A DNA stretch of 64,000 nucleotides from Patiria pectinifera (GCA_029964075.1 CM057147.1:18869513-18933512), one strand, 5' to 3'; counted from the stretch's first letter, positions 43,501-55,275 are shown. Program-made: numbers and translations. Notes: a model not told the origin generated them from the sequence alone.

Positions 43501-46500
43501 AGTGACACCCCCCCCCCCCAAGTTCCGCCGTCCGTGCTTGAATCTACGCGATGGTTCCGATGATGCTTTTTATTCTTTAATATTATATATACGATGGGAG
43601 TGGTTAACAGTGGTTCCCGTACCATTATTAAACAATTTTTTTTTCTAACAGAATTTTTTATGAAATAATACTTAAGTCAAATAGTCATTTTTACAAATAT
43701 TAATTTAATAAAAATGCAAAGATTTGGGTTAAATTGGTATAGCTTTTTATACAATTCCATTGTTACGGGAGTGGTAATATGGCGGGCGGTTATTCCACTT
43801 CTAGCAGCAATGGGTTATCTGGATACGTTTTTTTAAGAGTTGGGATCCACCCGGCTTTTACAGTTTTTGTTTGTTTTGCTATTATTGACCACAGTAAAGC
43901 AGAGGTGTGATTTACAAATACCGTTTTATTCCTTGTAGTAATTATGTCCTTTGTATTCATAGAATGTTCACCTCCACGTGTTAGACTTGTCTCAGCCCAG
44001 ACGCGTGCACGACTTCGCCCGGAAGTTTGCGGAGACTTGGAAGACACTGGATGTACTGGTGAGTTTCCGATTTTTCGCTTGGAAATCTGAGGTTGTTTCG
44101 ATATAGGACAGGGGTGTGAAATCTCAGCTTTAAAGCTGATTTCAGCTTTTTTTGTTTTGGATTTCAGCTTTTTTGCCTCACTTGCTGTGTACAAAAGTAT
44201 AGGAGATTTCCAAAGTTAAGCTTTTTTGCACCTTTTCAAGCTGTTTTCAGCTATTTTTATTCGGTGGTCACTCACACCCCTGATAGGAGTACCTTGCTCT
44301 TGCAATTTCATTGAGTGGACAAAATGTGTCGAATGTGCAGAAATGATTTTGGCAAAAGCTACAACGGCTCATTCTAAGCACTTCAACTTTATTCCAACAG
44401 TTTACGCATGAGCTTTTTAGAAAGGACATACGCACACCAATGAATCGCCAAAGTTCCAAGAAATCTTTCGGATAAAAAGTCAACTTCCTGTAGGCCCTAC
44501 ATGAATCAATTTTTGTTCGTCTTGTTTATACCTTAAGTAGAGGACTGGCTGTAAAAAGAAAATAATTGTGATAAGAAATAATTGTTTTCTTTTCATGTTT
44601 TGTTATACCTATATTGTAATTGTGCATCTAGGTAAATTCCGTGTGTTTTTCGTCGATTGGACGTAGCAAATAAATGATAATAATTTCAAGAAAGTTTGGA
44701 TCCCAGACATAATTATCAGATCGTGGTTTGGTTAATCGTGTACTTTACTGAAGACCTGACTCTAAAAACAAAATCAATTATTTTTTAGGTAAAATAAATG
44801 CTTCTGTAAACATGCGGGGAAAACAATGTCTGTTTCTTATGGTATGACTCTAGAATACAGAAACAATACGTGTTGGGAAGTACCTCACTTGCCGTGTTCA
44901 CATGCAATTTTGTTTAACACCACAGACTGAATGGTGACACGTAAAGGTCTCCCCATAGGTTATACGGTTTCACTGCTAAATAGTGTGCTATGACGTCACA
45001 CATTTTGTGACGAATCGTGGTTCATTCCTGATTTCAATAATAATGCAGGATTGTTTTACCCTTTTACGCAGGTGAACTGCGCAGCGTGTGTACTGCCCGA
45101 GCGAAGGCTAACAGACGATGGGTATGAAACGAATTATGCCATGAACACCATGGGCGTGTACATTCTCTCGACAACACTGATACCACTGCTCCGTACAACC
45201 CCTGGATCCAGAGTTGTAAGTAGGAGTGGCTTGTGCGGTATTGGGATTTGGATTTTAAGAGTCCACGGCAGGCCACACAAAAATATCACGGTATTCAGTA
45301 TTATGTGATTTGCTGGACAGACTATTTTGTCATCAAAATAAATAAGACACGTTGTGTTAGGGAAACTGCAAACAGGCAGCATGATGAGCAGAACTATAAC
45401 CTTGCGTGATGACTTGCAAGCACAATTTTTACCTTTATATCAAGCTACCTTGACCATAAGGAATGTTAACCAATTTTCCATATACATGTATACACTGTGC
45501 ATCTTGCCAAGTCGTGTCTGTCACGTTTTTGTTGTACACCTCTGGCCACATTCAAGAGGGAAAATCGCGGTATTGATGCATGTCCATAGGTCGTGGGTAT
45601 TTCGGTATTTTGACAACATTATTCGGTATTACATTGTTCGGCATCAAAAGAATATTGTCAATATATGCAGTATTATTGAAAGAAATAGTCCAAATCTCGG
45701 TATCAGTTCTGTAGCTTTTTCACAATGCAGCACGCTACAGACTGAATTCAGAATTACTTCTGATGGGCATTCTGACGGCTTGCTATTGCAGGGTGTGCTT
45801 TATTTAAATGAATTCTCAATTTTGGTGGTATCACATCTAGACCGGGCCTATAGAAAAGGGAGGTTTACAGCATTATTCGGGTATCTACCTTGAAACACGT
45901 ACCATACCAAAGCCAAAGTGTTGCAATTAGGCCTGTGTTGTTTTTTGTATACCAATTTTACTCCTAGATAATAGTATCTACTCAAGGCGTGTTTACGGAA
46001 AGGCTTCGTCTGGAAAGCCTTGATGATCTCAGACAAGAAAAGTTGGAGCCATTCGACGGACACAAAGTCTATGCTCAAAGTAAAGTGAGTCGATATGGTA
46101 TACCAGAAAGAGAAGATAGTCTATGCTCAGAGTAAAGTAAGTCTATATGGTATACCAGAAAGAGAAGATAGTCTATGCTCAGAGTAAAGTAAGTCTATAT
46201 GGTATACCAGAAAGAGAAGATAGTCTATGTTCAGAGTAAAGTAAGTCTATATGGTATACCAGAAAGAGAAGATAGTCTATGTTCAGAGCAAAGTAAGTCT
46301 ATATGGTATACCAGAAAGAGAAGATAGTCTATGCTCAGAGTAAAGTAAGTCTATATGGTATACCAGAAAGAGAAGATAGTCTATGCTCAGAGCCTCAGAG
46401 TAAAGTAAGGCTATATGGTATACCAGAAAGAGAAGATAGTCGATGTTCAGAGTAAAGTAAGTCTATATGGTATACCAGAAAGAGAAGATAGTCTATGCTC

Positions 46501-48632
46501 AGAGCCTCAGAGTAAAGTAAGTCTATATGGTATACCAGAAAGAGAAGATAGTCTATGCTCAGAGTAAAGTAAGTCTATATGGTATACCAGAAAGAGAAGA
46601 TAGTCTATGTTCAGAGTAAAGTAAGTCTCTATGGTATACCAGAAAGAGAAGATAGTCTATGTTCAGAGTAAAGTAAGTCTCTATGGTATACCAGAAAGAC
46701 AAGATAGTCTATGCTCAGAGTAAAGTAAGTCTGCTACTAGAAAGAGAAGATAATTAGAACCAAAACAGTGCCAATGTAGATACATTTTATCGAATGTCAT
46801 ACCACGGTAAAAAAAAAAAAATCCCAAATGTAATACAGAGGCTACTTCGATATCTTATTAACCATTTTCGGGGAGTACTTTCGCAATTGTCAAAGATTCA
46901 GTCAATGAAAAATTACCAAAACCTGTAGCGGTCTACCCAAGCCTGAACTTGTCGACATGCAGAATAATATGCATTTTGGAAAGAAATAGTTATCCTTAAT
47001 ACAAACGTTGCGATCCATTTTTAACAGCGACCATGTAGGGTTAAACCACATTACACCAAATTCATTGTTTGAATCTCTTGTCAATACCTCACCAAGAAGA
47101 AAGCATGACATTATATAAGTAAACTCATCAGCCAGGGAGGTTTTCATTTGGATCCAGTGGGAACCTCCCTGACCACTCCCTGAAAGTGTGTAATAATTTG
47201 CACCCAAAAAAAGTTATTTCCACAATTCGTATGCACATTTTGTCACTTTGCTCGGACCCACCGCCCCGAAACAGGGCGCTTGGAAGGGCTAATTTCCTCG
47301 AGCTTTCATTGGACAGAATTTGTATGAACAATAACAGGGGTCAACCTTTCCGCCTGCACATAACGTGCGCACAAAATGTACGTCCATTGGATGAGGCAGT
47401 AAGCTGCCCACAATGCTTTGCGCGCCTGCGGTTTTTTTTCACACAAAAATTGTGAGGGAGATTAGCCCTTCCCAGCGCCCTAATTTAGGGCGGTGGGTAC
47501 GAGACTTTGAGACGCTTGGTGGCAGCAAACACAACGGTCCTCCTCAATTGTTACATCATTTTGAGCATGCGCACGTTGACTTGAACATGACAAACAAAAT
47601 GAAAAGGATCGTTGTGACCAAGTGTCTCGAAGTCTCGAAGTCTGGATGTTCACCATTTTCACTTGATCCTCCGAAAACAGCGTCAGCAGCTCATCATGCT
47701 GACCACGTGGGCTCGCACGCACCCAGCGATCCACTTCGCCGCAATGCATCCTGGGATAGTCGACACGCCCCTTTTGCAGACCTACCTGCCACCTCACCTG
47801 TACGAACAGGCAAAAAAGAAAGATCGGCTGAGGACGCCGGGCGAGGGGGCTGATACAGTCTTGTGGCTGGCTATCGCAGATGCCGCTGTTCAAGAAGAGA
47901 GTGGTCAGTTTTATTTGGGTAAGTGTTATTGCCACTTAGAGAAGATAAACACTAGAGGGCAAGTTTGCGAAAAAAAATTGTTGACCATTGGTTAACCATA
48001 GTTCGACTAAAGTTAGCCCGAACTCTGTCTAGTCGACGGTGGTTGACTATGCTAGTCGACTATTTGGAACCAGCCTACTGGGGCTGGTTGCAGCGCTGGT
48101 AACCAATAGCCACGTGCATTCATAACGTACAGCAGGGAACCAGGACCCAGAAGTTTGGCGATGACATTTTGACCAGCGTTTGACTAGAGACGTTCACACG
48201 TTGCTATTAGTGCGCAGACGTAAGGTACGTCACAAATCAACAACTAGTCGACTGATGGTCCTTGCCCGAACGTGGCCTTAGCTGCGAATCAGCTGGAGGA
48301 AAATAAAACTCTCCAAGGTGTCTGAGAAACATGTCAAAGTTTTATATGAATTCACCAACATTCACTTTGGCCTAAGTTAATTTGGTGGTTGTTTCATTGG
48401 CGTGGACTGTGCAAAGATTGCCAGCCTGAGAAACTGTTGCAGAGATTAAGGTACAGGTTTTCGGGGTAGATGCCATTAATGCTTATAATTCTATAACCTC
48501 AGATTCTATTTTGTTCTAGATCGAAAATCTATACCCTGTCACAAATACGAGTTGACCCGATCGACGGAGGCCGAGGAACAACAGTTGATGGAAAAATTAG
48601 AAGAACTAGCTGCCGACATCACTTCTGCCTAG
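40518..48632 (+). CDS. DHRS12: Dehydrogenase/reductase SDR family member 12
   Basis: An NAD(P)-dependent short-chain dehydrogenase with unknown physiological substrate. Coding exons: 40518-40570, 41084-41217, 41361-41437, 43963-44058, 45072-45215, 45968-46084, 47681-47918, 48520-48632; 323 residues, all junctions in phase. The Rossmann motif TGANTGIG is at residues 45-52, where the family consensus is TGxxxGIG. The catalytic triad is visible as Ser172 (VST), Tyr203 and Lys207 (YAQSK). HPGIVDTP, GADTVLWLA and the C-terminal E-rich helix (EEQQLMEKLEELA) match DHRS12 of other animals. Odd points: the usual NNAG motif reads NCAA (122-125). The N terminus is divergent, with no clear membrane segment. 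The exon ending in the catalytic YAQSK is followed by a 52-bp tandem array copied from its own end. Length agrees with the family (about 320). Confidence 0.92.
40718..40960. mobile_element. Inverted-repeat MITE in DHRS12 intron
   Basis: CTCTCTAAATTCCAAAGAGTG ends are mirrored by CACTCTTTAGAATTTAAAGAG, and GTTTTAGAGTGAAA by TTTCACTCTAAAAC further in; about 240 bp, non-coding. Confidence 0.65.
41084..41217 (+). CDS. DHRS12: DHRS12 exon 2 (cofactor-binding TGxxxGIG)
   Basis: 134 bp from CTTTCAAG to AGAG|GTTTAA. It encodes VDLTGKAYMVTGANTGIGKS and then a leucine-rich helix ending LAKRG. The dinucleotide-binding beta-alpha turn is complete. Confidence 0.88.
41665..41885. mobile_element. Inverted-repeat MITE (GTGCCCGG ends) in DHRS12 intron
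   Basis: GTCGGGTGCCCGGTAGAAGG and the reverse (GGGCATATTATGC ... CCTTCTGCCGGGCAC) bound about 220 bp. Confidence 0.65.
42088..42112 (+). repeat. GA dinucleotide microsatellite
   Basis: About twelve GA units in a DHRS12 intron. Confidence 0.8.
42640..43560. repeat. Repeat-rich block: decayed elements plus GAGAGGGGCAC minisatellite
   Basis: CAGGGGCGGCGG (42,642) and CAGGCGCGGATCC (42,836) look like left ends of hAT-type elements, but matching right ends were not found. From about 43,100 to 43,460 the words TCGAGAGGGGCAC, TTTTCCATC and GCGAGAGGGG recur irregularly. C-rich runs occur at 42,888 and 43,508. No gene is visible. Confidence 0.5.
44109..44282. mobile_element. Small hAT-like MITE (CAGGGGTGTGA ends)
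   Basis: CAGGGGTGTGA and TCACACCCCTG are inverted ends, and ATAGGA flanks both sides (44103-44108, 44283-44288). The interior repeats the word TTTCAGCTTTTTT. Confidence 0.65.
45968..46084 (+). CDS. DHRS12: DHRS12 exon 6 (catalytic Ser, Tyr, Lys)
   Basis: 117 bp from TACTCCTAG to AGTAAA|GTGAGT. It holds IIVSTQG (catalytic Ser172) and, at the very end, GHKVYAQSK with Tyr203 and Lys207. The last ~20 bp and the donor are the seed of the array that follows. Confidence 0.9.
46062..46735 (+). repeat. 52-bp tandem array of exon end plus 5' splice site
   Basis: About twelve units of ~52 bp: GTCTATGCTCAGAGTAAA, then GTAAGTCTATATGGTATACC and AGAAAGAGAAGATA. The first unit is the real exon end (GTCTATGCTCAAAGTAAA|GTGAGT). 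Each later unit repeats it with GTAAGT, a closer match to the donor consensus. Two units carry an extra GAGCCTCA. The last unit is truncated near 46,735. Confidence 0.92.
47273..47481. mobile_element. Inverted-repeat MITE (AGGGCGCTTGGAAGGGCTAA)
   Basis: AGGGCGCTTGGAAGGGCTAA and the inverse TTAGCCCTTCCCAGCGCCCT bound about 210 bp in the intron before DHRS12 exon 7. Confidence 0.7.
47501..47643. mobile_element. Short inverted-repeat element before DHRS12 exon 7
   Basis: GAGACTTTGAGACGCTTGGT with CACAACGGTCC is mirrored by GGATCGTTGTGACCAAG and TCTCGAAGTCTC. The right end is about 40 bp from the exon 7 acceptor. A related fragment (CTGCCACCAAGCGTTTCGA) is at about 53,986. Confidence 0.6.
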
Positions 48633-48831
48633 GCATTCAAGAATAATTTTATTGACTAAAGATATTCTGTTAAAATTAATGCAGGTTGTTGTTTTTATTT
48701 AAGAGTTTAGTTTTTTTAAGTGTTTTGCAAGAGGGCGGGGGTCTGCAGTAACAAATAGCCCAATTTCGTAGACATGTATAGCAGAAGTATTGTTGATTAT
48801 TCACGAAAAATCAACCGACACCTAGTCATAC

Positions 48832-48837
48832 GTAATA
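48832..48837 (+). terminator. Candidate polyadenylation signal for DHRS12
   Basis: AATAAA about 200 bp after the DHRS12 stop, in GTAATAAACAATGC. Confidence 0.45.
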
Positions 48838-49564
48838 AACAATGCAGGTACATTATTTTGACTGTTAAACTGTGAATTGGGTTTTCAGTCCCTATCCGAT
48901 TCGCTGAAATTTGGTACTCACAAAACCGAAAGCAGCTTTTTTTTTCCTGCAGTCAAGTAAAGTCACCGTCCACAACGCGAGTACGTCTTTGTCAACGGAA
49001 TGGATGTGGACTTCGCTTACTTTTGAGTACCTCTAAAAGTCATGTATCGCAAAGAATAGTAAAAATTCGGTGACCAAATCGGGTTGTAAAAAAATAATCA
49101 ATACCGGAACATAACTACTGTAGGTCCACCATCTTATTGTTATGGTATTAAAACAAAGCCACTTTAAGACTCCATTCTTTGTGGGTGTTGCATTTTTAGC
49201 ACTGCTCAACTCGGTGACTTAGCCGGATTTCTTTAAAAACTGAAAAATGAGAAGGTTGATTAAGTTATTTGGAAGGCAACCGATTTTTTAGGATCTTGTT
49301 AACATTTCTCGGTATGGTGTATGTGTATATGTAACTAACGTTAAATGGGAATTAATAAATTATATGCAAAATGCCCAAAATGTATGATATGGACTTTGTA
49401 GTTCTTTACAAAACCGAACAAATCTCGAGTCTTATACCTGGATCTTGATGAAGCTCTTAAATAAACTAATCTTGAGTTTACTTGGTAACCGGTTCGTAAT
49501 AAGTGTGACGTCATCTCAACTTAACCATGCTTACTGCACACGGTGTAGCATTGCACCAATGGAA

Positions 49565-49733
49565 GCGGTGTCATATGAAAATCGGACTCGTATGAAAATC
49601 GGACTCTTTTCCCCTTTTATTGGTTAAACCCTCTCACGTGACCGGTCCCTCTCCTAATTATCTATGCATGAGCATGCACAATACCACCAATGAGTCCGTA
49701 TTTCATAAAACCTAAATTCCTGCTATACACCGG
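49565..49733 (+). mobile_element. Four-copy dispersed family, copy 3
   Basis: CGGTGTCATATGAAAATCGG (the phrase then repeats once), TTTTATTGGTTAAACCCTC, ACGTGACCGG, CCACCAATGAGTCCGTATTT and ACACCGG. This is the best-preserved copy. Confidence 0.7.
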
Positions 49734-51254
49734 AAGTTAACGCAACTTAAGTGTTTAGCCATCGGGCGCTAGTAATCAGTGGTGCGCGCGCGTGAAAAAT
49801 ATGACGAACTTACGAACCGGATTGCGACATGCAATGATGCAACTCACTGTAAACCGTGGAACTACATGTTAAAGATATATGGCAAGATTTTTATTAGGGC
49901 GCCCCTTGTATTTCTATTGTTGGCTTCATAAGAAAAGAAAACCTTTTATTGTGCCGCCGACCGTCTGGAATTGCCTACAAGAAAAAAATACAAAGGAACC
50001 AAAACAAGGATAGATCGTTTCAATTTCGGGGGAAAAATGCTGAAAATGATGTATAATATCATTCATATGTTCGTATCGTCCTGTAGCATGATTACAGCCA
50101 TTAAGTTGATCAGCCGGTCCGTAGATTCAATTTTTTGTACCTGGTCTGGATGTACCTGTACGTAGATGTACATTCACAATTGGTTTTTTTTTGTGTACGA
50201 AATTTATAATGTGCGAAACTTTATAATAGTGATGTACCGTCCCTGCATACAGTGCACACACACTTGTTTTTTGCTTTGGTCCGCGGGAAACGCCTTTTGG
50301 AAGTTTTTTGTTTTGTTTTTCACGCTATGTTTCGACGACAGGTAATGAAGTACAAGTAAAATATAAGAATTCATAAAAGAAAATAAGAATTCCAACCAAT
50401 TTTTTTTTGTTATTTTATTTTGTTCATTGAAATGTCAAGGAATTAAAACTTAGAACAAGACACCGTCATATAATACATTGAGGGCGTTGCGTCATTTTAT
50501 ATAGCAATAGTGTGTGTCTGCATTCAACGGGGATTTTTTTATTCTGAGTATTTTTCCCCGACCGACCGACCCTCCTTCAAAGCCAAAAACATAGAATCAT
50601 ATTTGATGATGCCCTGAAGAGCATATGTGAGTGTATTTCTTATTTATGGAACCCGTAATTCACTCTTAACTCGAACAAAATTCAAGGTTTTAGTCTATAG
50701 GGGTTGAATTTTCCCTTAAAATTGAGATTTGCATTGTGCTTTAAAAAAAAAAAAGGAACTGAATTGCAACAGATCCATTACAGAGCATGATAAAAGACAT
50801 TTTATTTATTTCTCAAGAAAGGTCAAATGAATCATAAGTCCCACATGTATGAAGATGAAGCTTCGAAATGAGTTATTAACTCGGACAAAATTCAAGGCTT
50901 TGGTCCATTAAGGTTGATGATGATATTTTTCTCCCTTTGTGGCGAATCGATGAGATTGGGCGGTCGATGATTCGGGAGTTTTCTCCCAAGAGTAAACTAA
51001 CATGGAAAAAGTGTGTAATGAATGTGAAATTTATCGCACACAGTTTCGTTTTCCGCCATTTTTGTTGATAGTTGGTCCCCTCTGCACTATGCTATGGAAA
51101 TTGCTATTGATAACCAGCTATAAGTCGTTGTGCGACCAGCCGCGGGCGGTTTTTTTTTCTGTACCACATATTCGCTACTATGTGGAGAATTATGTTGGAG
51201 GGTCCTATACATGCAATAGAATAATGTTTAAAAACTACCACATCGATCGAGTTA

Positions 51255-51325
51255 CTGATGTAGTGTCATGGATACTACACTGGATTACAAATCCGATGGT
51301 GTGAGTTCGATTCCCATTGGATGCT
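51255..51325 (+). mobile_element. tRNA-like repeat head
   Basis: GTGTGAGTTCGATTCCCATT is B-box-like and follows GATACTACACTGG and ATTACAAATCC, with a T-run behind. The A-box is poor, so it is more likely a SINE fragment than a tRNA gene. Confidence 0.4.
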
Positions 51326-52604
51326 TTTTTTTATTTCTTATTCTTTACTTCTTTTTTTTCTCTTAAAAGGGTTTGCATCATTTTTCTTTTACCAATATGT
51401 GGTTAGGAGGATTTTTTTGTTTCAAGGGAAAATCAAGTCCGAGAACCTGACTTGCAACTCAACGTACTCGAAATACACCCATAACGAATGTATGTGTACG
51501 CAAAAAATATCGCTACCCGGAAACATAACGAGAAATCCTTATTCAAAGTGAAGTAGTACCAAATACCCTGAGAAATGATTCTGCATGAAATGGTATCATT
51601 TGGAAGGAAACAATCATTGAAGGTGGTTAAAGAAATGTGCCCGCGGGCACAGTTTCATTTTTTTGCGTGCGTTAGCAACGGAATCCAGTAACGAGACCCC
51701 CAGAAATTGTGCATCACATACGTTCCTCTGGTTTTCAAACTGTATAGTATCCACTGAGCTGAAACTGTCCTTCCCAAGGTTGTGATCATTTTTGTTTCTT
51801 CAAACGAAAAGAAATCCACAAAAAGCAAATGTTCCAATGTACCTTTGATAACTTCACATCCTATTTGTTAGCCGCCGTAGATGTGAAGTCAGTCAGAGGA
51901 CCCCAATTCGTTGCCATAGCGACTGCATCATCGGGCTTTTCGTTTCACAGACTAGCCATTGTATTGTACACTGAAAGCCTAATTACTTAACCTACATGTA
52001 TTCTTGGCTTCGGAAAGCGAATACATGCACAAAGTGCCGCGTTTACTCCCAAATTTGCCCTGATTTTTTAAGTTTGGCGAAATATTGTATCACTCTAATG
52101 TTTAGTATTTCCTGCTTCGTGTTCGCATAGGAAGTGTGAACACTGTTTAGAACGTGACATTGCAAAACGACAGAGAATTATGTATAGAACTCATTTGGGC
52201 GTTTCCTAAAATAATGCACAAATTTTGTCGTAAATATCAATAACACGTTTTACTGAAGGCCCTGTATCATTTGCACAATGGTTTCGAAATGAACTTACCT
52301 GATAATACAAGAGAATCCCGGACAAACACGTCTCGCTAACTTACTTTGAAAAACTTTCATCAAAGCTTTCCCAAACTGCAGACAGGACGTTTGGTTTTCA
52401 GTTTCTTGCACGCACCGTTTTTTAATTTATTATTTTCAAACAAGAGTTTATTTTGCAGCTAAAAATTAAAAACTTCATAGTGTTGTTGTATATACAATGT
52501 GCATCGGTTATCTGTGGTTTAGAGCTAAATAATTGAGAGGGAGCTATGTCGTTTATGGGTATTTTTTTGAGGAGGTGTCGGTTGGGGAGATATAATATAG
52601 TATA

Positions 52605-52767
52605 CAAATATTGAATGCTTCGAGTGGTGTAGTAAAACTAGCCTCCCGAGGTGATCCATGAAGCAGTTTATTTTTCCCGAGGCGAAGCAGAGGGAAAATA
52701 GAATGCTCCATGCATCACCGAGGGAGGATAGTTTTACTACACCATGAGATAAAGCAGTCAATATTTG
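52605..52767. repeat. Palindromic element, copy 1 (GTAGTAAAACTAGCCTCCC)
   Basis: CAAATATTGAATGCTTCG, GTGGTGTAGTAAAACTAGCC and GAGGTGATCCATGAAGCA are each mirrored on the right, closing with CAGTCAATATTTG. The centre is CCCGAGGCGAAGC. A second copy is at 59,382. Confidence 0.75.
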
Positions 52768-52770
52768 TTT

Positions 52771-53130
52771 TATAACACCTCTCCCACAGATTCTGCTTGA
52801 TTTTAAGCGATAACTGATTAATTTAATCTGAATACAATAAAAATTCACTTCTATTTGAAAAAGAAATTAGTTGAAAATCATCTTGCACTTTTTCTAACTA
52901 CACCTTCACGAAATGTTTGAACCCAGCTCTGTAGCGCTCGCGCTTGGAAACAATACGCGTAACGCAACACATACACCCCTATGCATTTTGCACACAGTGC
53001 GTATAGTACCTTGGTTGCTACGGGTAAAGTGCTTTTGGCCGTGCACTGAAAGACAGCAAAATTAGAAAGTACCATGTGACTCGCTCTCGGCCAATCAAGA
53101 CACAGAATCTGTGGGTGAGGTGTTGTAATA
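52771..53130. mobile_element. MITE with TATAACACCTC ends
   Basis: TATAACACCTCTCCCACAG with ATTCTG is mirrored by CAGAATCTGTGGGTGAGGTG and TTGTAATA, 360 bp apart. It directly adjoins the palindrome, and most of its body recurs at about 59,540-59,821. Confidence 0.7.
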
Positions 53131-53538
53131 GTTTCTACCTTTCCCCACTGTTTATATACTATGAACTGAATATGTACAATTTTCAATGGTCAACAGAAAT
53201 CTCGTGCAACTAGCCGTTACTCGAGGTGCACACAACATCGAACTAAACGCCCCATCGAGCGTGTACTTCACGCACGAATGAAGACCAACCAGAGCGGCGT
53301 AGGGTGACTTCCGAGCAACCGATGTAGTCTTGTCTCGTGCGTGCGTTGCTAAGTTTCCACCCTGCTGCCAGCTAGTGACAGCCTCGAGCCATTAAAAGTC
53401 GACAGTTGCACTCGAAGCTTAACAAATGCCTTTAACAGAATCTTTCATCCGCGAATCGATCAATTATTATCAAGTGATGCAGGCCCGTATACTAAAGTAC
53501 AAAGTTGTTTGGAATAAACCTTCACCTTGGTGCCGCGA

Positions 53539-53709
53539 CCGGTGTAGCGAGAATTTACGTTTCTATGAAATTCGGACTCATTGGTAATAACGCGCATGCG
53601 TAAGTTTGGTAATTAGGAAAGTGCATGACCGGTCACGTGAAAGGGATTAACCAATATTAGGGAAAAGGGGTCCGATTTTCATAGGAGTCGGATTTTTATG
53701 CGACACCGG
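53539..53709 (-). mobile_element. Four-copy dispersed family, copy 4 (reversed)
   Basis: Reads CCGGTGTAGCG, TTCGGACTCATTGGTAATAA, CCGGTCACGTGAAAGGG, GATTAACCAATA and GTCCGATTTTCATA, the reverse complement of the other copies. Confidence 0.7.
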
Positions 53710-54749
53710 CACCAAATATAGGCGTTTATCGTGATACGTGTACACGCGTGCACACACTCGGGTTTGTTTTACATACTCTATGTGGACATTGCTTTGTTTT
53801 CGTGTAGTTAAGAAAACTCGGTACAAAAAATAACTTTACTTAAACTGTGAAAACTCTTTCAACTCCAATTTTTTTTAGTTGAAAGGTTTCTTTCGTATTG
53901 GGGAAGTAAAGTCAGAAAAACAGCCCTTCATAACTGACCCATGTTCAAAATCGCACAAACAATAGAAAAATTACCAGTGTGTCTGCTGCCACCAAGCGTT
54001 TCGAAAAGGTGACCGTTGTGAGTGTCATTGACACAAGGCATGCTGATCTTGAAAAGATTTTTATATCAAGTCTCCATCAATTTGATACATTTCTCTGCAT
54101 TGTATAATATTGCTCGGGACTGTCAGTTTGATACTAGTAAATGGGCGTGGTCTATACGCGCGTCGCCGCGCCTGTCTTGAGGACGAGCCAATCAGAATTA
54201 GTGCATTTTTTTCAATCTTGGCAGGCTGTTGTATTAAAGACTGGTGACTTCAGTCTAGCCGTGCTTCACAATCGGGCAGCCTGAATGCCGAGCGCAGCAT
54301 CTGTTTGGATGGTTCTCACGCCTTCTGTGGCCGTCTTCTTCGTGTTCCGCATATGTAGGTCCTATGACATTTTAAGTGCTATCTTATGGATTTGGTAAGT
54401 GAAGTTTCGTGAGTTTTCGCCCCTCCCCCACCTTCTTGAATGCCTTTGTTTTGCCACTGCAATTTCTTTATCTCAAGTGGTGGGTTTTCGCGTATTTATA
54501 AGTGAAAGAAGCCAATTCCTTTTCTCGTTCTACATTATACTCTCTTTATATATACGCAGATCTAGGCCTAATATTCTCTCACCAACTTCAGTTGAGTTTT
54601 GCTTGATCACACAATTTTACCAAGTCGACAAAATGAACTCAGGATGACACCTTGCCGAGATGAATAATCCCGTGAGGTCAACTTATTGGTGGCAAGATAA
54701 GGGGTCGTAATTGTTATGTGTAAAAACCAGCAAATGCTGGAAGGTTTAA

Positions 54750-55275
54750 AGGGAATGTACATCTTTGGCTTTTGCTGTAATTTTCAGAAATGAGTTCTTG
54801 GGGGGGGGGGTTAGTATATTAGATCAAATATTGTTACACTGACATGTTTGAAGTTTTGCGTTCGAAAATGCTGGAAAAACCAAGAAAAACGAAAATGTTC
54901 AAGTAGTCTGGTTCCCGACTCCACTAAAGATGAAATGGATCAAAAATGCCGGAAAATTGTAAGGTGAGGTAACCAGTCTAGCTGGCCTGCACCCGTTCAT
55001 GAACATGGAACCAGTAGCAAACAAAATTTGGACTGAAAAAAAACTAATGGTAAATATGGAGCAGTAGTTGAAAAATAGCTAGCTTTTCCCAATGGTGGTC
55101 GGCCGACCACCGTTGGAAATGCATACAAAAATACCATTTTTGTTCAAAATGACTTCACACCAGGTGCCATAATCTTACAGGATGCTGGACTGTCATTTAC
55201 CAACATCCTAGTAATGTATTTCGTAACAACTTGGTAGTTTTATTTTCCGATGTTTGCAAATGTTGTATTTTCCCT
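54750..55275. mobile_element. TTAA-flanked element with AGGGAA ends
   Basis: AGGGAATGTACATCTTTGG and the inverted GCAAATGTTGTATTTTCCCT bound 526 bp, flanked by TTAA on both sides (54746-54749, 55276-55279). It contains a G-run and no transposase. Confidence 0.6.

Noticed and set aside
42500-43650. Cluster of frames with glycine/arginine-rich translations
   Set aside because: They are produced by G/C runs and GAGAGGGGCAC repeats in decayed mobile elements.
45354-45893. 179-codon plus-strand frame in a DHRS12 intron
   Set aside because: It lies between two well-supported DHRS12 exons, has no recognisable domain and looks like chance read-through.
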